NCBI GenBank assembly: GCA_903916675.1
Contig: CAIWXQ010000029.1
Location: 34,361 to 98,360, forward strand
DNA: 64,000 bases
Reading direction: 5' to 3'
Source: an uncultured bacterium
GTDB lineage: Bacteria; Verrucomicrobiota; Kiritimatiellia; RFP12; CAIWXQ01
The notes below the pieces were generated by a model. It searched no databases, was not told the DNA's origin, and saw only the letters and a list, made by a program, of their open reading frames with translations. A program made the position numbers and the translations under genes. Below are positions 7,574 through 16,600 of the stretch, piece by piece; the stretch's first letter is position 1; each line of letters opens with the position of its first letter.

Positions 7574-9520
7574 CTACTGTTGCGTACTCAGATTCTTCGG
7601 GTGCGCCAGTTGGCTGGCGCTCTCTTCCACCGTGATGGTGCTGCCGTCCTCCGCATAGGACGGTGGCGCGATGGAATCGGATACGCCGGGGAACAGTTCT
7701 TCCACGCGCGCACGATGCCTGCACATGGTCATAATTTTCCTTTCCAGCAGTTCCGGCAGGTTAACGGGCAGGCAGAACGTGGATTCCTCTCCTGTGGCAA
7801 TCAGCGGCGTGCGGGCGTGGTGAAGCAGCGCGATGATGCGGCGGCAGTTGGCGATGTCGCCGTCGATCATATCATACAGTCGCCGCTTTTCGCGCGGTTG
7901 CGCCCATTTGTCGCGCAACGGATGGCCGGCAAACCGGTCGATCACCCACTGCACGGCCGTGGCGTGCAACTGACAGCGGAACAGGCTGGCAAACATGTCG
8001 ATGCGATCCCGCTGGTCGCGCAACCAGGCGAGGTGCGTGGCATCTGTGCCCGGCTGCGCACAGGCCGCATCGAGCGTGCGCAGCGCCCGTCCAAAGTACA
8101 ACTGCATCGCCTCCAACCCGTCGGTTCGCCAGGCATACTCGGGTAATGCATAGAGAACCGTATTCTCGGATGCCAGCAGGGTCCGGAAGCCCAGTTCCAA
8201 GTCACGATCCTTGATGGCATGTGCTGACCAATATCCTCGCTCCTCCGCATCCAGTGCCGCCGGCACCGGGACGAATGGACGTGTCAGCCAGCGACGGCCC
8301 AGGATGGAATAGAAGAAGTAGTAGGAATGATCGTAGCGAATCGGGTGGACGAGCAGCGCCTGCTGGACATCGCGCCAGGCAGATTCCAAGGCCGCTGCAT
8401 GCACCGGGCCCACCAGTTCGACAGCCAGTTCCGCCACCATCCGGTCCACACCCGCCACATTTGCCGGGCAGTGCGCCAGACAACGGTCCAGCAGCATCTG
8501 CAGCGGCGCGCAAGTTCCGGGCAGCGGCCCGGGAGCCGTGTATCCGCACTCGATGGTCCGCACGTCCGTCTCCCGCAGCGACAGCACCATTTCGCCGCCC
8601 ATGAACAACAGTGGCGGCGCCACCATCGGATTCCACCAGTACTTGCCCGCCGGATCCATACCTGCAACCGGGCGCGTCTCCGTGCCTTGGCAGGCATGGG
8701 CAAAGGTGTGCAGGTGATGCCCGGAAAAAGGCAGGTTCACGGGGTCACTGAACCCGCTGACGCAGACCAGCCGCGACGGCGGCCGCAGGGCACGGGCGGT
8801 TGACTGCAATTCCGCGGGTGTGAAATGCGTGCCGACAAAATCCACGACCAGTTCCCGACCGCCCGCGCGCGAGCCGTCGCGGATCGCCTGAAACCAGGAC
8901 TGCACCCGTTCGCCCATGTCGCGATCGCGCACCTCTGCCGGGCCGTTGGGGCCGGGATAGAGGCCGCGGCACCAGTTGATGCCCGCGCCTGAGTCGTTGG
9001 TCCAGATGACAATCCGCTGCACTGCGGGCGCGAGTTCCACCAGCCCCCGGGCCAGCTGGTAATAGTGTTCCAGCACGAGGGGATGGTCGATGTTCAGCGC
9101 GTAGTGCGCCGAACGCGAAACCCCGGGCTGGTCGCAACGGCACCCCTTGAGCCCGGGATGCGTGGCATACCATGGCTCCGGCATCCAGATCGGCTCGAGG
9201 AACCTGATCGAAGCCCCCATCCCATGCCGCTGCAGGAGGGCGCTCTGCCAACGAAGCATCACGCGGTTGCGGGCATAGGTTTCGGGGAGAAAATAGCCGT
9301 GGATGAGGTCGGTCTCGACGATCTTGTACATCGCCGCGTTGATGACCGCGTAAAACTCCCAGGTGTCTTCCGTACTGGTGCGCTGCTCAGGGGTCGGTCC
9401 GGCCAAGCCGTCCAAGGCGACCAGCGAGTATCCCTGACCACTGGCCTGGCGCACCTGCGCTTCGAAGACATCCGGCGTCGACGCATCGAGGCCTACAGTC
9501 AAGACGTCGAACTCGCACAT
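7574..9520 (-). CDS. Protein of unknown function, possibly TIM-barrel glycosidase-like
   Basis: The product has 648 residues and no signal peptide or membrane segment, so it is probably cytoplasmic. I do not recognise a named family. The order of strands and acidic residues in the first 350 positions (LTVGLDAST, ELAPAVQRIVIWTNDSG, ELVVDFVGTHFTP) suggests a barrel, and the helical C-terminal third (LRDQRDRIDMFASLFRCQLH) resembles helical domains appended to some glycoside hydrolases. It is the first gene of an operon with the beta-helix protein and the Gfo/Idh enzyme. The start at 9520 lies about 22 bp from the end of leader copy A, with AAGGGG upstream. The hydrolase idea is inference from context only. 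Confidence 0.7.
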   Translation of the reverse strand: MCEFDVLTVGLDASTPDVFEAQVRQASGQGYSLVALDGLAGPTPEQRTSTEDTWEFYAVINAAMYKIVETDLIHGYFLPETYARNRVMLRWQSALLQRHGMGASIRFLEPIWMPEPWYATHPGLKGCRCDQPGVSRSAHYALNIDHPLVLEHYYQLARGLVELAPAVQRIVIWTNDSGAGINWCRGLYPGPNGPAEVRDRDMGERVQSWFQAIRDGSRAGGRELVVDFVGTHFTPAELQSTARALRPPSRLVCVSGFSDPVNLPFSGHHLHTFAHACQGTETRPVAGMDPAGKYWWNPMVAPPLLFMGGEMVLSLRETDVRTIECGYTAPGPLPGTCAPLQMLLDRCLAHCPANVAGVDRMVAELAVELVGPVHAAALESAWRDVQQALLVHPIRYDHSYYFFYSILGRRWLTRPFVPVPAALDAEERGYWSAHAIKDRDLELGFRTLLASENTVLYALPEYAWRTDGLEAMQLYFGRALRTLDAACAQPGTDATHLAWLRDQRDRIDMFASLFRCQLHATAVQWVIDRFAGHPLRDKWAQPREKRRLYDMIDGDIANCRRIIALLHHARTPLIATGEESTFCLPVNLPELLERKIMTMCRHRARVEELFPGVSDSIAPPSYAEDGSTITVEESASQLAHPKNLSTQQ

Positions 9521-9748
9521 GCAACCGGAACCCCTTCTAAAATTGATAAGAAATCGCTTTCAGGCTGACACGGGCACAGGTCCGCAGAAACCGGTTGGCA
9601 GCAGCGCATTCGTGATTAAAAGCCTGCCAGAAGCGGGAATAGATGTCCAGTACACAGCGACACGCCCCTATGGGGCCCGGACGGGGCGTGAAAGAAAGCT
9701 GCAGGGAGATGTGGACAACAGACTGGAACCCAGTGGCCGCATCATGGA

Positions 9749-9830
9749 CCACTGGCGCCGCTGCAAAGCGGCTAGCACCAGGAACCTGGAGCGTGCCGAG
9801 GGGCTAGTCATCCCCGTTCCGCGGTCAACA
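9749..9830. other. Invariant hairpin-rich core of repeat copy A
   Basis: These 82 bases are identical to 11797-11878, while flanking repeat sequence differs about every eighth base. Hairpins visible: GCCGCT-GCAA-AGCGGC (9757-9772, a GNRA-type loop on the plus strand) and GGGG-8 nt-CCCC (9800-9815). CCAGTGG (9729-9735) can pair with CCACTGG (9749-9755). It could be a structured RNA or a recombination site; there is no ORF. Confidence 0.5.
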
Positions 9831-10034
9831 TGTGTGCTACCATATTACCGGTGAAAGTGGCCTCATATGTCGGTTAGCGCTACACCCTTCCCGGCTAGCG
9901 GCGGGATTCGGATTAGGAGTGCGATTAGGAGGAGAAGATGAGTCAGCCCTCCGGCGAGGAAATCCGTACGCAGCGGAGTGCACGCCCTACCCCGCGGCGA
10001 CAGAAAACGGCGGCTGCCACTTTGTGGAACTCTG

Positions 10035-10188
10035 TCAAAAATGCGCCGGGTGCCGCTGGCGCTGGGCCTTGACCTTGGGCTGCTCCAACCCGAGCGCGTA
10101 CCACTCCTCTGCCAAGCCGGCGTTAGAGAACTGGTTGACGCGGTTGTTGGCGAGATGGTCGCGGTTGGCCTTGATGATCTCGTCTTCC
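10035..10188 (-). pseudogene. Detached 3' end of the 13025-13834 gene (copy A)
   Basis: It encodes DEIIKANRDHLANNRVNQFS followed by NAGLAEEWYALGLEQPK and a TGA, nearly identical to the last 50 residues of the intact gene. It lacks a start and is preceded in frame by a stop. It lies 26 bp beyond the serine hydrolase stop codon and in the same frame. Most differences from the intact copy are synonymous. Confidence 0.8.
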
Positions 10189-10214
10189 GCGGGATCGTAT
10201 ATTGCGACCTATTG

Positions 10215-11624
10215 TCACGGAACGCTCAGCTTGTAGAATTTCACGGCGGCCCTGTTGGTGTCGACATACGACGATTGCAGCCCGCTTGCATTCTGGCCGT
10301 TGGTCCCATTGGCCGCGGTCCAGGCGCCCGCCAAGTTTGTGGAGGTCTCCACCACGTAGGAAATGCCGGGCAGTGTTTGATAGTTCAGCACTGCCTGGTC
10401 ATGGACAACAAGGGATACGATGGCCGGATTCTCCAGCAGCGGGCCTGTGGGGCTTGCGTAGAAATAGTTGTTGCCGAGCAGATTGATCGTGTCCGTGATG
10501 GCGGCGCTGGTGTAGGTGGTGATGCCGCAGTTCACGGCGACGAGAACCAGAAACCGGTTCGTGGGCCACAGGTAGAATTCCGAGTCCTGGCCAAAAATAT
10601 CCCCACCGTGGTAGAGGCCGTTCTCGCCGGCAAATGACCAGTACAGAATCGAGACGCCACGGCCCATGTCATTGCTGCCGATGGTCTGGTGGATGTCGTA
10701 AGGCAGGTGGAGCCGGGGCAGGACCGCGGTGTTGGTCAGGTAGTCGCTGACGACCGTGTTGGCGTGCAGATGGATGAACTTCGCCCAGTCTTTCAGCGGA
10801 AGCCCCGCGTAACCGGCGGCACCACAGGAGGCGCGGTAGTGCCACTCGTAGTTCGAGGGCAACTTGAGGCGCGGCGTGAGTACAAAGGTGTTCGTGTTCA
10901 AGTCGTGGCCAACCGGCGCCTTGGGCGGCAGCGTGTTGTCAAAGACCTGACCCAGTGCCGCCGAACTCATCCGGACAGGCGTGAAGACCTCCTGCTGGAT
11001 CAAGGTTTCCCAGTCTGTTCCGCTGGCGATTTCCAGCATCGTGGCGACTACGGCGTAGCCCTGGTTGGCATACAGGTACTGGCCCGGCGGAACTTGCGGC
11101 GCGTCCTTGAGCACTGTGTCGCTCACCCAGCGACGGAGCTGCGAGACGCTGCCGTTCTGCGTCATGAAAGTCGACCAGTGGTTGGCGTCAAATGTGTTTT
11201 CTTCCTGCACGCCGCCGCGATGGCAGAGCAACTGGTCGAGCGTCACGTTCGTGAACGCCGGGTTGAATGCCGGGTAGTTGGTGAACAGGTCGCAGATGCG
11301 CGTGTTCCAGTCAATCAGGCCGCGATCCACCAGGCGCCCCGCGATGGTGGCTGTCATCCATTTCGTGCAGGAACCAATGTTGACGGGATCGGTGACCAGG
11401 AAAGGCGTGTTGGTGCCCTGCCGGCGGTAGCCTGCGGCTCCCTGCGCCACAATGTGCCCCTGCCTGACAGCCATGGCCGCGATGCCCGGCATGTGGCGGT
11501 TGGTCCGGATCGTCTCGAGACTGGCACTGACATCAACCTGGCCACGGGCTGCGGAATGGCCCAAGAGAAAGAGGAAAATGGCCGCCAGATTGACAAGGAA
11601 CCGCTTTCTGGCAGACAGGGGCAC
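10215..11624 (-). CDS. Secreted serine hydrolase, beta-lactamase/esterase (class C) family
   Basis: The product has 469 residues with a signal peptide (FLVNLAAIFLFLLGHSAARG). The catalytic SxxK is SCTK in NIGSCTKWMTA, the YxN motif is YAN in QYLYANQGYAV, and YHGGD near residue 340 is the third box. This is the serine peptidase/esterase/beta-lactamase superfamily acting in the periplasm or outside; substrate unknown. The last 70 residues (ISYVVETSTNLAGAWTAA ... FYKLSVP) form a small beta domain common at the ends of verrucomicrobial exported proteins. The start is a GTG at 11624 inside the leader repeat, so the repeat supplies the first dozen codons and the ribosome site. I see no lactamase-specific features, so resistance should not be inferred. 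Confidence 0.9.
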   Translation of the reverse strand: MPLSARKRFLVNLAAIFLFLLGHSAARGQVDVSASLETIRTNRHMPGIAAMAVRQGHIVAQGAAGYRRQGTNTPFLVTDPVNIGSCTKWMTATIAGRLVDRGLIDWNTRICDLFTNYPAFNPAFTNVTLDQLLCHRGGVQEENTFDANHWSTFMTQNGSVSQLRRWVSDTVLKDAPQVPPGQYLYANQGYAVVATMLEIASGTDWETLIQQEVFTPVRMSSAALGQVFDNTLPPKAPVGHDLNTNTFVLTPRLKLPSNYEWHYRASCGAAGYAGLPLKDWAKFIHLHANTVVSDYLTNTAVLPRLHLPYDIHQTIGSNDMGRGVSILYWSFAGENGLYHGGDIFGQDSEFYLWPTNRFLVLVAVNCGITTYTSAAITDTINLLGNNYFYASPTGPLLENPAIVSLVVHDQAVLNYQTLPGISYVVETSTNLAGAWTAANGTNGQNASGLQSSYVDTNRAAVKFYKLSVP

Positions 11625-11796
11625 AGGTCCGCAGAAACAGGCTGGTAGTAGCGCATTCGTGGTGAAAAGCCTGCCAGAAGCGGGGATAGATGTCTAGTAC
11701 ACAGCGACACGCCCCTACGGGCCCGGGCGGGGCGTGAGAGAAGGCTGCAGAGAGATGTGGACGACACAGACTGGAACCCAGTGGCTGCGTCATGGG

Positions 11797-11878
11797 CCAC
11801 TGGCGCCGCTGCAAAGCGGCTAGCACCAGGAACCTGGAGCGTGCCGAGGGGCTAGTCATCCCCGTTCCGCGGTCAACA
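11797..11878. other. Invariant hairpin-rich core of repeat copy B
   Basis: It is identical to 9749-9830. In this copy the outer stem extends to CCAGTGGC/GCCACTGG (8 bp). Confidence 0.5.
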
Positions 11879-12114
11879 GGTGTGCTACCACATTACCGGT
11901 GAAAGTGGCCTCACATGGCGGTTAGCACTACACCCTTCCCGTCTAGCGGCGGGAATCGGATTAGGAGTGCGATTAGGAGGAGAAGATGAGTCAGCCCTCC
12001 GGCGGAGGGGATCCGTACGCAGCGGAGTGCACGCCCGTGGCGACAGAAAACGGCGGCTGACACAGCCGCCGCTACACTGCGGGCGGGCGACAGCTGCCAC
12101 TTTGTTGAACACTG

Positions 12115-12250
12115 TTAGAAATGCCCCGGGTGCCGCTGGCGCTGGGCCTTGATCTTGGGCTGCTCAAGCCTGAGCGCGTACCACTCCTCTGCCAGGCCGG
12201 CGTTGGAGAATTGGTTGACGCGGTTGTTGGCGAGGTGGTCGCGGTTGTCC
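12115..12250 (-). pseudogene. Detached 3' end of the 13025-13834 gene (copy B)
   Basis: It reads KDNRDHLANNRVNQFSNAGL then AEEWYALRLEQPKIK to a TAA. A TGA precedes it in frame, so it is not expressed as the tail of the cupin. It is shorter than copy A by about 18 bp at the upstream side. Confidence 0.8.
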
Positions 12251-12303
12251 TTTACGGGTCAGTCCCAGCGAGTTGTTTGGTGCTCCTCGTATTTCAGAAG
12301 CTA

Positions 12304-12648
12304 TCACTTCAAAGCCCATTCAACTCTCGTTGCGCTGAAAGCATCGATCGCTCGATACCCCTTGCTGTAACGGCCACTGTGCTTTGTGCCTGGAGGAATG
12401 ACACACTCATCACCAGGGTGAAGATGAACTGGCTGCCCCCCAACAGTCCCATCAAATGTCCCCTCGACAACCAACGCGTATTCCCAAAAGTCGTGGACCT
12501 GCTCGGCTTGCTCGCCGCCTTCTTCACATTGCCAGAACACTACCTGTGCATGGTCATTCCCTTTGAATAGACACCCGTGCATGTGGCTATCAGGCGAGCC
12601 CGTAACCCGATTCGCGGGGGACATCACAAAACTCGGAAATGATTTCAT
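12304..12648 (-). CDS. Small single-domain cupin protein
   Basis: The product has 114 residues, the usual size of a one-domain cupin. The first cupin box is blurred (HDFWEYALVVEGTFDG), with one His and the Glu in place; the second is typical (PGDECVIPPGTKHSG). A metal site is plausible but one usual His of box 1 is not evident. CAGGAG lies 7 nt before the ATG at 12648. The gene is alone between repeat copies B and C on the minus strand. Such cupins often bind a small sugar or act as isomerases; the role here is unknown. Confidence 0.8.
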   Translation of the reverse strand: MKSFPSFVMSPANRVTGSPDSHMHGCLFKGNDHAQVVFWQCEEGGEQAEQVHDFWEYALVVEGTFDGTVGGQPVHLHPGDECVIPPGTKHSGRYSKGYRAIDAFSATRVEWALK

Positions 12649-12961
12649 CAGAATCTCCTGCGTTCCCTACTGCTCATTCTGGATTCGCCCGCGCACCAAC
12701 TAATATCAGCGTTAGAAAACTGAAGCCGGACACCTGCTCTAAATCACATTCACCAGCTGGCAAAGGAACCGTAGCGCATATTAGATATTAGCGTCAAGGA
12801 GTCAACAGGATGCACAAACCGGCAGGATTCGGCACAGGGCCAGGCGCCGGGTGTACGTGACGGGATCCACTGCCTATTGCCGTATTTCGTGTGCCGGCAT
12901 TCCAGATTATTAACAAGGTCTGTCGGAGGATGAGGGGGCGTTGGGAAGGCACCGTGGAGAT
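12649..12961. other. Intergenic spacer upstream of the cupin gene
   Basis: This 313-bp stretch is not homologous to the leaders of copies A and B. It is locally AT-rich (TATTAGATATTAG near 12780) and could hold the cupin promoter on the minus strand. I see no gene. Confidence 0.4.
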
Positions 12962-13178
12962 GGCGGCTGACACAGCCGCCGCTACACTGTCGGAGGACGA
13001 CGGCTGCCACTTTGTGGAACTCTGTCAAAAATGCCCCGGGTGCCGCTGGCGCTGGGCCTTGACTTTGGGCTGCTCCAACCCGAGCGCGTACCACTCCTCT
13101 GCCAAACCGGCGTTGGAGAACTGGTTGACGCGGTTGTTGGCGAGGTGGTCGCGGTTGGCCTTGATGACCTCGTTTTCC
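12962..13178. repeat. Copy C of the repeated segment (in place, in the intact gene)
   Basis: It contains the palindrome GGCGGCTGACACAGCCGCC, a 40-bp spacer and the last 50 codons of the intact gene. Homology to A and B stops a little inside the gene and just past the palindrome, which defines the repeated block. Confidence 0.8.
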
Positions 13179-13834
13179 ATCTTTTCACAGGCGCGCACCA
13201 GCACCTTATGCGCGGCCGCGACCTCCTTGCGCTGCACGAGCATCCAGGCGTACAGCGCGTACAGGATCGTCCCCTGGCCGTAGCGCAGGCGACGGGTCTG
13301 CTTGTGGAAGAATTTCTCCGCTGCCGCGGTTTCGCCGCGCACATGCAGGCGGGCCAGCTTCATGGCCGCGGTCATGGGATCCATGAACATGCACTTGGGC
13401 ATCAGCGCGTCCACCTTGCGGAACTCCTTGAGCTGGTAGTGGAGCTGCATGCGCAGCGTGGCGATCTGGCGGTCCAGCAGCAGCGTCCAGCGGGCGTACT
13501 TCTCCAGAAGCTTCGAGGTCTCCAGCGCCTGTTCGATGAAGACGCGCTGGTCGCGCTCCAGCTCGAGCTGCGCCTGCTTCAGGCTTCCCGGCGGCCGCAT
13601 CTGCCAGTGGTTGATCTTCTGCTGCGCCTTCTTCTGACCAGCCATCAGCACGTTCTGCACCGCGTCCATGGCGGCTTTGACCTTGCGCCGCAGGAACAGC
13701 CCCATTGCAAACTGGCCGGCGATCACGCCCAGCACCCCCCAGAGCACAATCCAGAGCGTCCGGGCAGCGTGCGTCCACGCCAGCAGCCCGCCAACCAACA
13801 CGCCCAGCAGTAAACTGATCAGAATCGTATACAT
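13025..13834 (-). CDS. Membrane-anchored helical protein of unknown function (source of the repeated 3' end)
   Basis: The product has 269 residues. I chose the ATG at 13834 (MYTILISLLLGVLVGGLLAW) because it begins with a hydrophobic segment; the frame stays open to 13897. Two transmembrane helices lie within residues 1-45 (LWIVLWGVLGVIAGQFAMGL), then a long hydrophilic helical, probably coiled-coil region with TPR-like character (ALYAWMLVQRKEVAAAHKVLV). The last 50 residues are duplicated at 10035-10188 and 12115-12250. I do not recognise a family. It is transcribed away from the sugar dehydrogenase cluster. The sense of the copies suggests the 3' end is, or lies next to, a site of repeated recombination. 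Confidence 0.75.
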   Translation of the reverse strand: MYTILISLLLGVLVGGLLAWTHAARTLWIVLWGVLGVIAGQFAMGLFLRRKVKAAMDAVQNVLMAGQKKAQQKINHWQMRPPGSLKQAQLELERDQRVFIEQALETSKLLEKYARWTLLLDRQIATLRMQLHYQLKEFRKVDALMPKCMFMDPMTAAMKLARLHVRGETAAAEKFFHKQTRRLRYGQGTILYALYAWMLVQRKEVAAAHKVLVRACEKMENEVIKANRDHLANNRVNQFSNAGLAEEWYALGLEQPKVKAQRQRHPGHF

Positions 13835-13929
13835 GTGACAATAACCCTCATTTGGCTCAACGTCAGGTATCATGCCGGAACTGCGCGCGTTTTCCAAGCC
13901 TGTCTGTCAGCCGGGCAGGACTCAATGAG

Positions 13930-13985
13930 AATACGGACACGAAGGAGAGGGAGAGATGAGGGAAGGAAACGAAAGGGCGGCTTCG
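13930..13985. repeat. One-armed word element (ACGGACACGAAGG ...)
   Basis: Its purine-rich arm ACGGACACGAAGG, later GGAAACGAAAGG, and hairpins GCTTCGCGGC and GGCCGAACCGGCC resemble the left half of the dyad at 16601-16747. It sits just beyond the 3' end of the sugar dehydrogenase gene. Confidence 0.45.
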
Positions 13986-14003
13986 CGGCTGGCCGAACCG
14001 GCC

Positions 14004-15335
14004 TTATGCCGGCACGATGTTGCGGCCGGGCTTCGTGTAGACGCCGCGGGTATCGACGATCAGGCGGGCGTGGCGGCGCAGCAGCTTGTAGTCGAACGCG
14101 CTGTGGTTGGTGGCGATCAGCACCACGTCGTGGCGGGCAATGGCAGCCGGCGTGAATGGCACGCTGCGCAAGTCGAACCGATGCTCCCGCATGGCAGGGA
14201 ACTTCGGGAAGTACGGATCGGAATAGGACACTTTGGCACCGCGGGCGCGCAGCAGTTCCATCAGTTCCACGGCGGGCGACTCGCGTGGATCGTCCACGTC
14301 CTTCTTGTAGGCGATCCCCAAAACCAGCACGCGGCAGCCGCGGACGGCGCGACCGCGCGTGTTGAGCGTGGCGGCGAGCTTCTCCACCACCCACTCGGGC
14401 ATGCTGCTGTTGACCTCGCCGGCCAGCTCGATAAAGCGCGTGTGCACGCCGTACTCGCGCGCCTTCCAAGTGAGATAGAACGGATCGATCGGGATGCAGT
14501 GGCCACCCAGACCCGGACCGGGGCGGTACGGAACGAATCCGAACGGCTTGGTCGAGGCCGCGCGGATCACCTCGTGGATGTCGATCCCCATGCGGTCCGA
14601 GACGATCTTCATCTCGTTGACGAGCCCGATGTTCACGGCGCGGTGGATGTTCTCGAGCAGCTTGGTCATCTCCGCCGCGCGGGTGGAGCTGACCGGCACC
14701 ACGCGGTCGATGACCTGGCCATAGAGCGCCACGCCCACGTCAAGGCAGTCCGGCGTGAAGCCACCGCAGACCTTGGGGATCGTGCGCGTGCAGAAGTTCG
14801 CGTTGCCCGGGTCTTCGCGCTCCGGCGAGAAGACCAGAAAGATGTCGCGGCCGATGGTCAGGCCGCGGGCGGCCATGCGCGGCGCCAGCTCCTCGTCGGT
14901 GGTGCCCGGGTAGGTGGTGCTTTCGAGCGAGACGATCTGCCCGCGCCGCAGGTGGGGCGCAAGCGACTCGATGGTGCCGATCACGAAGCGCATGTCCGGC
15001 TCGCGGTGGCTGTCCAGCGGCGTGGGCACACAGATGATCAGCGCGTCCGCGCGGCGAGCCAGCGCAAAGTCGGTCGTGGGTGTGAACCCCTGCCTGACGG
15101 CCTGGCGGATGCGGGCGGCATCGATGTGCTTGATGTAGCTGCGTCCGGCGCGCAGGCGCCGGACCTTTTCGGCATCCACGTCGAAGCCGATGACGTGAAA
15201 CTGCTCCTCGATGAACCGCAGAGCCAGCGGCAGCCCCACGTACCCGAGGCCGACAATGCCGACAACGGCCCGGCGCTTCTGGATGCGGGCGATCAGCTTT
15301 TCCTTGCAGGGGTTGGCCGAAACACGTGCTTGCAT
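14004..15335 (-). CDS. Nucleotide-sugar 6-dehydrogenase (UDP-N-acetyl-hexosamine type)
   Basis: The product has 443 residues; GAGGAA lies 6 nt before the ATG at 15335. It oxidises the C6 hydroxyl of a UDP-sugar to the uronate with two NAD+, supplying acidic sugars for surface polysaccharide. The Rossmann motif is [17 protein letters not shown]. The catalytic cysteine is in [17 protein letters not shown], and [16 protein letters not shown] matches the C-terminal UDP-binding domain. The CIPIDP form and overall style are closer to the WbpA/WecC (UDP-GlcNAc or ManNAc) branch than to UDP-glucose dehydrogenase; this is a judgement by eye. The GT4 gene is upstream on the same strand, so both probably serve one polysaccharide. 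Confidence 0.92.
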   Translation of the reverse strand: MQARVSANPCKEKLIARIQKRRAVVGIVGLGYVGLPLALRFIEEQFHVIGFDVDAEKVRRLRAGRSYIKHIDAARIRQAVRQGFTPTTDFALARRADALIICVPTPLDSHREPDMRFVIGTIESLAPHLRRGQIVSLESTTYPGTTDEELAPRMAARGLTIGRDIFLVFSPEREDPGNANFCTRTIPKVCGGFTPDCLDVGVALYGQVIDRVVPVSSTRAAEMTKLLENIHRAVNIGLVNEMKIVSDRMGIDIHEVIRAASTKPFGFVPYRPGPGLGGHCIPIDPFYLTWKAREYGVHTRFIELAGEVNSSMPEWVVEKLAATLNTRGRAVRGCRVLVLGIAYKKDVDDPRESPAVELMELLRARGAKVSYSDPYFPKFPAMREHRFDLRSVPFTPAAIARHDVVLIATNHSAFDYKLLRRHARLIVDTRGVYTKPGRNIVPA

Positions 15336-15403
15336 GCAGGTTCCTCGATCAGAGCAATCAACACCGAAAACGCGTTGAATAGTGGCAACGGCAGGCGTGG
15401 AAG

Positions 15404-16534
15404 TCAAGGCTGCGGTGTGGGGTGCAGCGGAGCTGCGGCCTTCTCTGCCAGCACTTCCCGATAGACCGCCAGCGTCTGCTCCACCATCGCGTCGAGCGAG
15501 AAGCGCGCGAGAACACTGGCGCGGAGGCCGGAAAAATCATGTTGGGAGACCGCGAGCAGACAGCGGGCCAGTGCTTCCGCGTTTTGGGGCGGAAAGAGGA
15601 AGCCGTCGCGGCTGGGGCGCACGATCTCCAGTGCGCCGCCGTGGGCCGTGGCAATCACCGGCGTCTCCATGGCCAGCGCCTCAGCCAGCGAGCGGCCGAA
15701 GCTCTCCGGCTGCGAGGAACAGGAGACGACGACATCGCTCAGCGCGTAGATCGCGTCCACTTCTCTCCTGCTGCCGGCGAAGTGGATGACATCCTCCAAG
15801 CCGAGGTCGAGCACCAGCGCCTGCAGGCGCGTTGCGTAGCGCTGGCGCTTGGGGTGCGTGCCGCCGACGATCACGCCGACGATCGACGGCGCCTCTTTGC
15901 GCGCCAGGGCCACGCCGCGGATGAAGGTCTCGTAATCCTTGAGCGGCGTGAGGCGGCCGACGCTGGTGGCCACGAATTTTCCGACCAGCCCGTGCTCCTG
16001 GCGGAACGCCTCGACCACGGCGGCGGAAACGCAAGCCGGGTCGAACGCCGCTGCGTCCACGCCGCGATGGATCACGCGCAGCGCGCGGTCCGGCGTGCGG
16101 TAGTTCCGCTGCACGTAGTCACGCACCGCGTGGCTGACGCAGATCACGCGGTCGGCCTGCGTCATGATGCGGCTGTAAAGGCTGATGTGGTTGAACCCGT
16201 GCACGGTACTCACCACCGGCAGGTGGAGCGTGCGGTTGGCCATGCGCAACAGCCAGGCCGGGACGCGGCTGCGCACATGCACGAGGTCCGGCCGCAATTC
16301 CGCCAGCGCCTGCCGCAGCCGGTGCGCGCGCCCTGGCGCGGTCAGCAGGTTCTTGCTGCAGACATCCATCGTCACATGCCAGCCGCCCGCATCCTCGATC
16401 GCCGTGGCCAGCCGACCGCCGCACGAGATCACCGTGCTCTGCACGCCGCGCCGGACCAGTTCGCGGTTCATCTCCACGACGCCGCGCTCGACGCCGCCTT
16501 CCTGCATCTCCGGCACTAACTGGACCACGTGCAT
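15404..16534 (-). CDS. Family GT4 glycosyltransferase
   Basis: The product has 376 residues starting [20 protein letters not shown], the usual opening of GT4 enzymes that act on surface glycans; an ATG five codons earlier (16549) is an alternative and neither has a strong ribosome site. The N-terminal domain has the acceptor-side GGVERG loop. The C-terminal domain has [15 protein letters not shown] and the retaining-GT motif [20 protein letters not shown], in which the first Glu contacts the sugar nucleotide. It is cytoplasmic and uses a UDP- or GDP-sugar. It lies 68 bp upstream of the sugar dehydrogenase. Acceptor and donor cannot be assigned. Confidence 0.9.
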   Translation of the reverse strand: MHVVQLVPEMQEGGVERGVVEMNRELVRRGVQSTVISCGGRLATAIEDAGGWHVTMDVCSKNLLTAPGRAHRLRQALAELRPDLVHVRSRVPAWLLRMANRTLHLPVVSTVHGFNHISLYSRIMTQADRVICVSHAVRDYVQRNYRTPDRALRVIHRGVDAAAFDPACVSAAVVEAFRQEHGLVGKFVATSVGRLTPLKDYETFIRGVALARKEAPSIVGVIVGGTHPKRQRYATRLQALVLDLGLEDVIHFAGSRREVDAIYALSDVVVSCSSQPESFGRSLAEALAMETPVIATAHGGALEIVRPSRDGFLFPPQNAEALARCLLAVSQHDFSGLRASVLARFSLDAMVEQTLAVYREVLAEKAAAPLHPTPQP

Positions 16535-16600
16535 GGGTGAGGCCAACATAACACCAACGTGCGCGACGGGGCAAGGCACGCGACAGGCGTCTGTAAAATG

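Larger units (their letters stand above)
9542..10188. repeat. Tail-plus-leader repeat, copy A
   Basis: It is about 650 bp, alignable with copy B (11589-12250), roughly nine in ten bases alike by eye. On the minus strand it starts with the 3' end of the gene intact at 13025-13834, then a non-coding leader ending at the start of the 7574-9520 gene. Copy A lacks the 37-bp GGCGGCTGACACAGCCGCC segment present in B and C. Confidence 0.85.
11589..12250. repeat. Tail-plus-leader repeat, copy B
   Basis: It is aligned with copy A over its length. It contains the 136-bp gene tail (12115-12250), a REP-like palindrome GGCGGCTGACACAGCCGCC (12052-12070) shared with copy C, the 82-nt core (11797-11878), and a leader running into the start of the serine hydrolase. 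It ends on the minus-strand upstream side at about 12250, 53 bp after the cupin stop. Confidence 0.85.

Noticed and set aside
7518..7724. 69-residue extension of the beta-helix protein
   Set aside because: It overlaps the 3' end of the upstream gene and precedes a clean ribosome site plus signal peptide at 7517.
9542..10188. Repeat considered as a group II intron or IS element
   Set aside because: It encodes no reverse transcriptase or transposase, has no domain V-like hairpin or terminal inverted repeats, and includes another gene's tail.
10215..11624. Serine hydrolase considered as an antibiotic-resistance beta-lactamase
   Set aside because: It shares only superfamily motifs; the added C-terminal domain and context point to an esterase or peptidase of unknown substrate.
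13956..15464. 502-codon plus-strand ORF
   Set aside because: Antisense to the nucleotide-sugar dehydrogenase with intact GxGxxG and catalytic cysteine.
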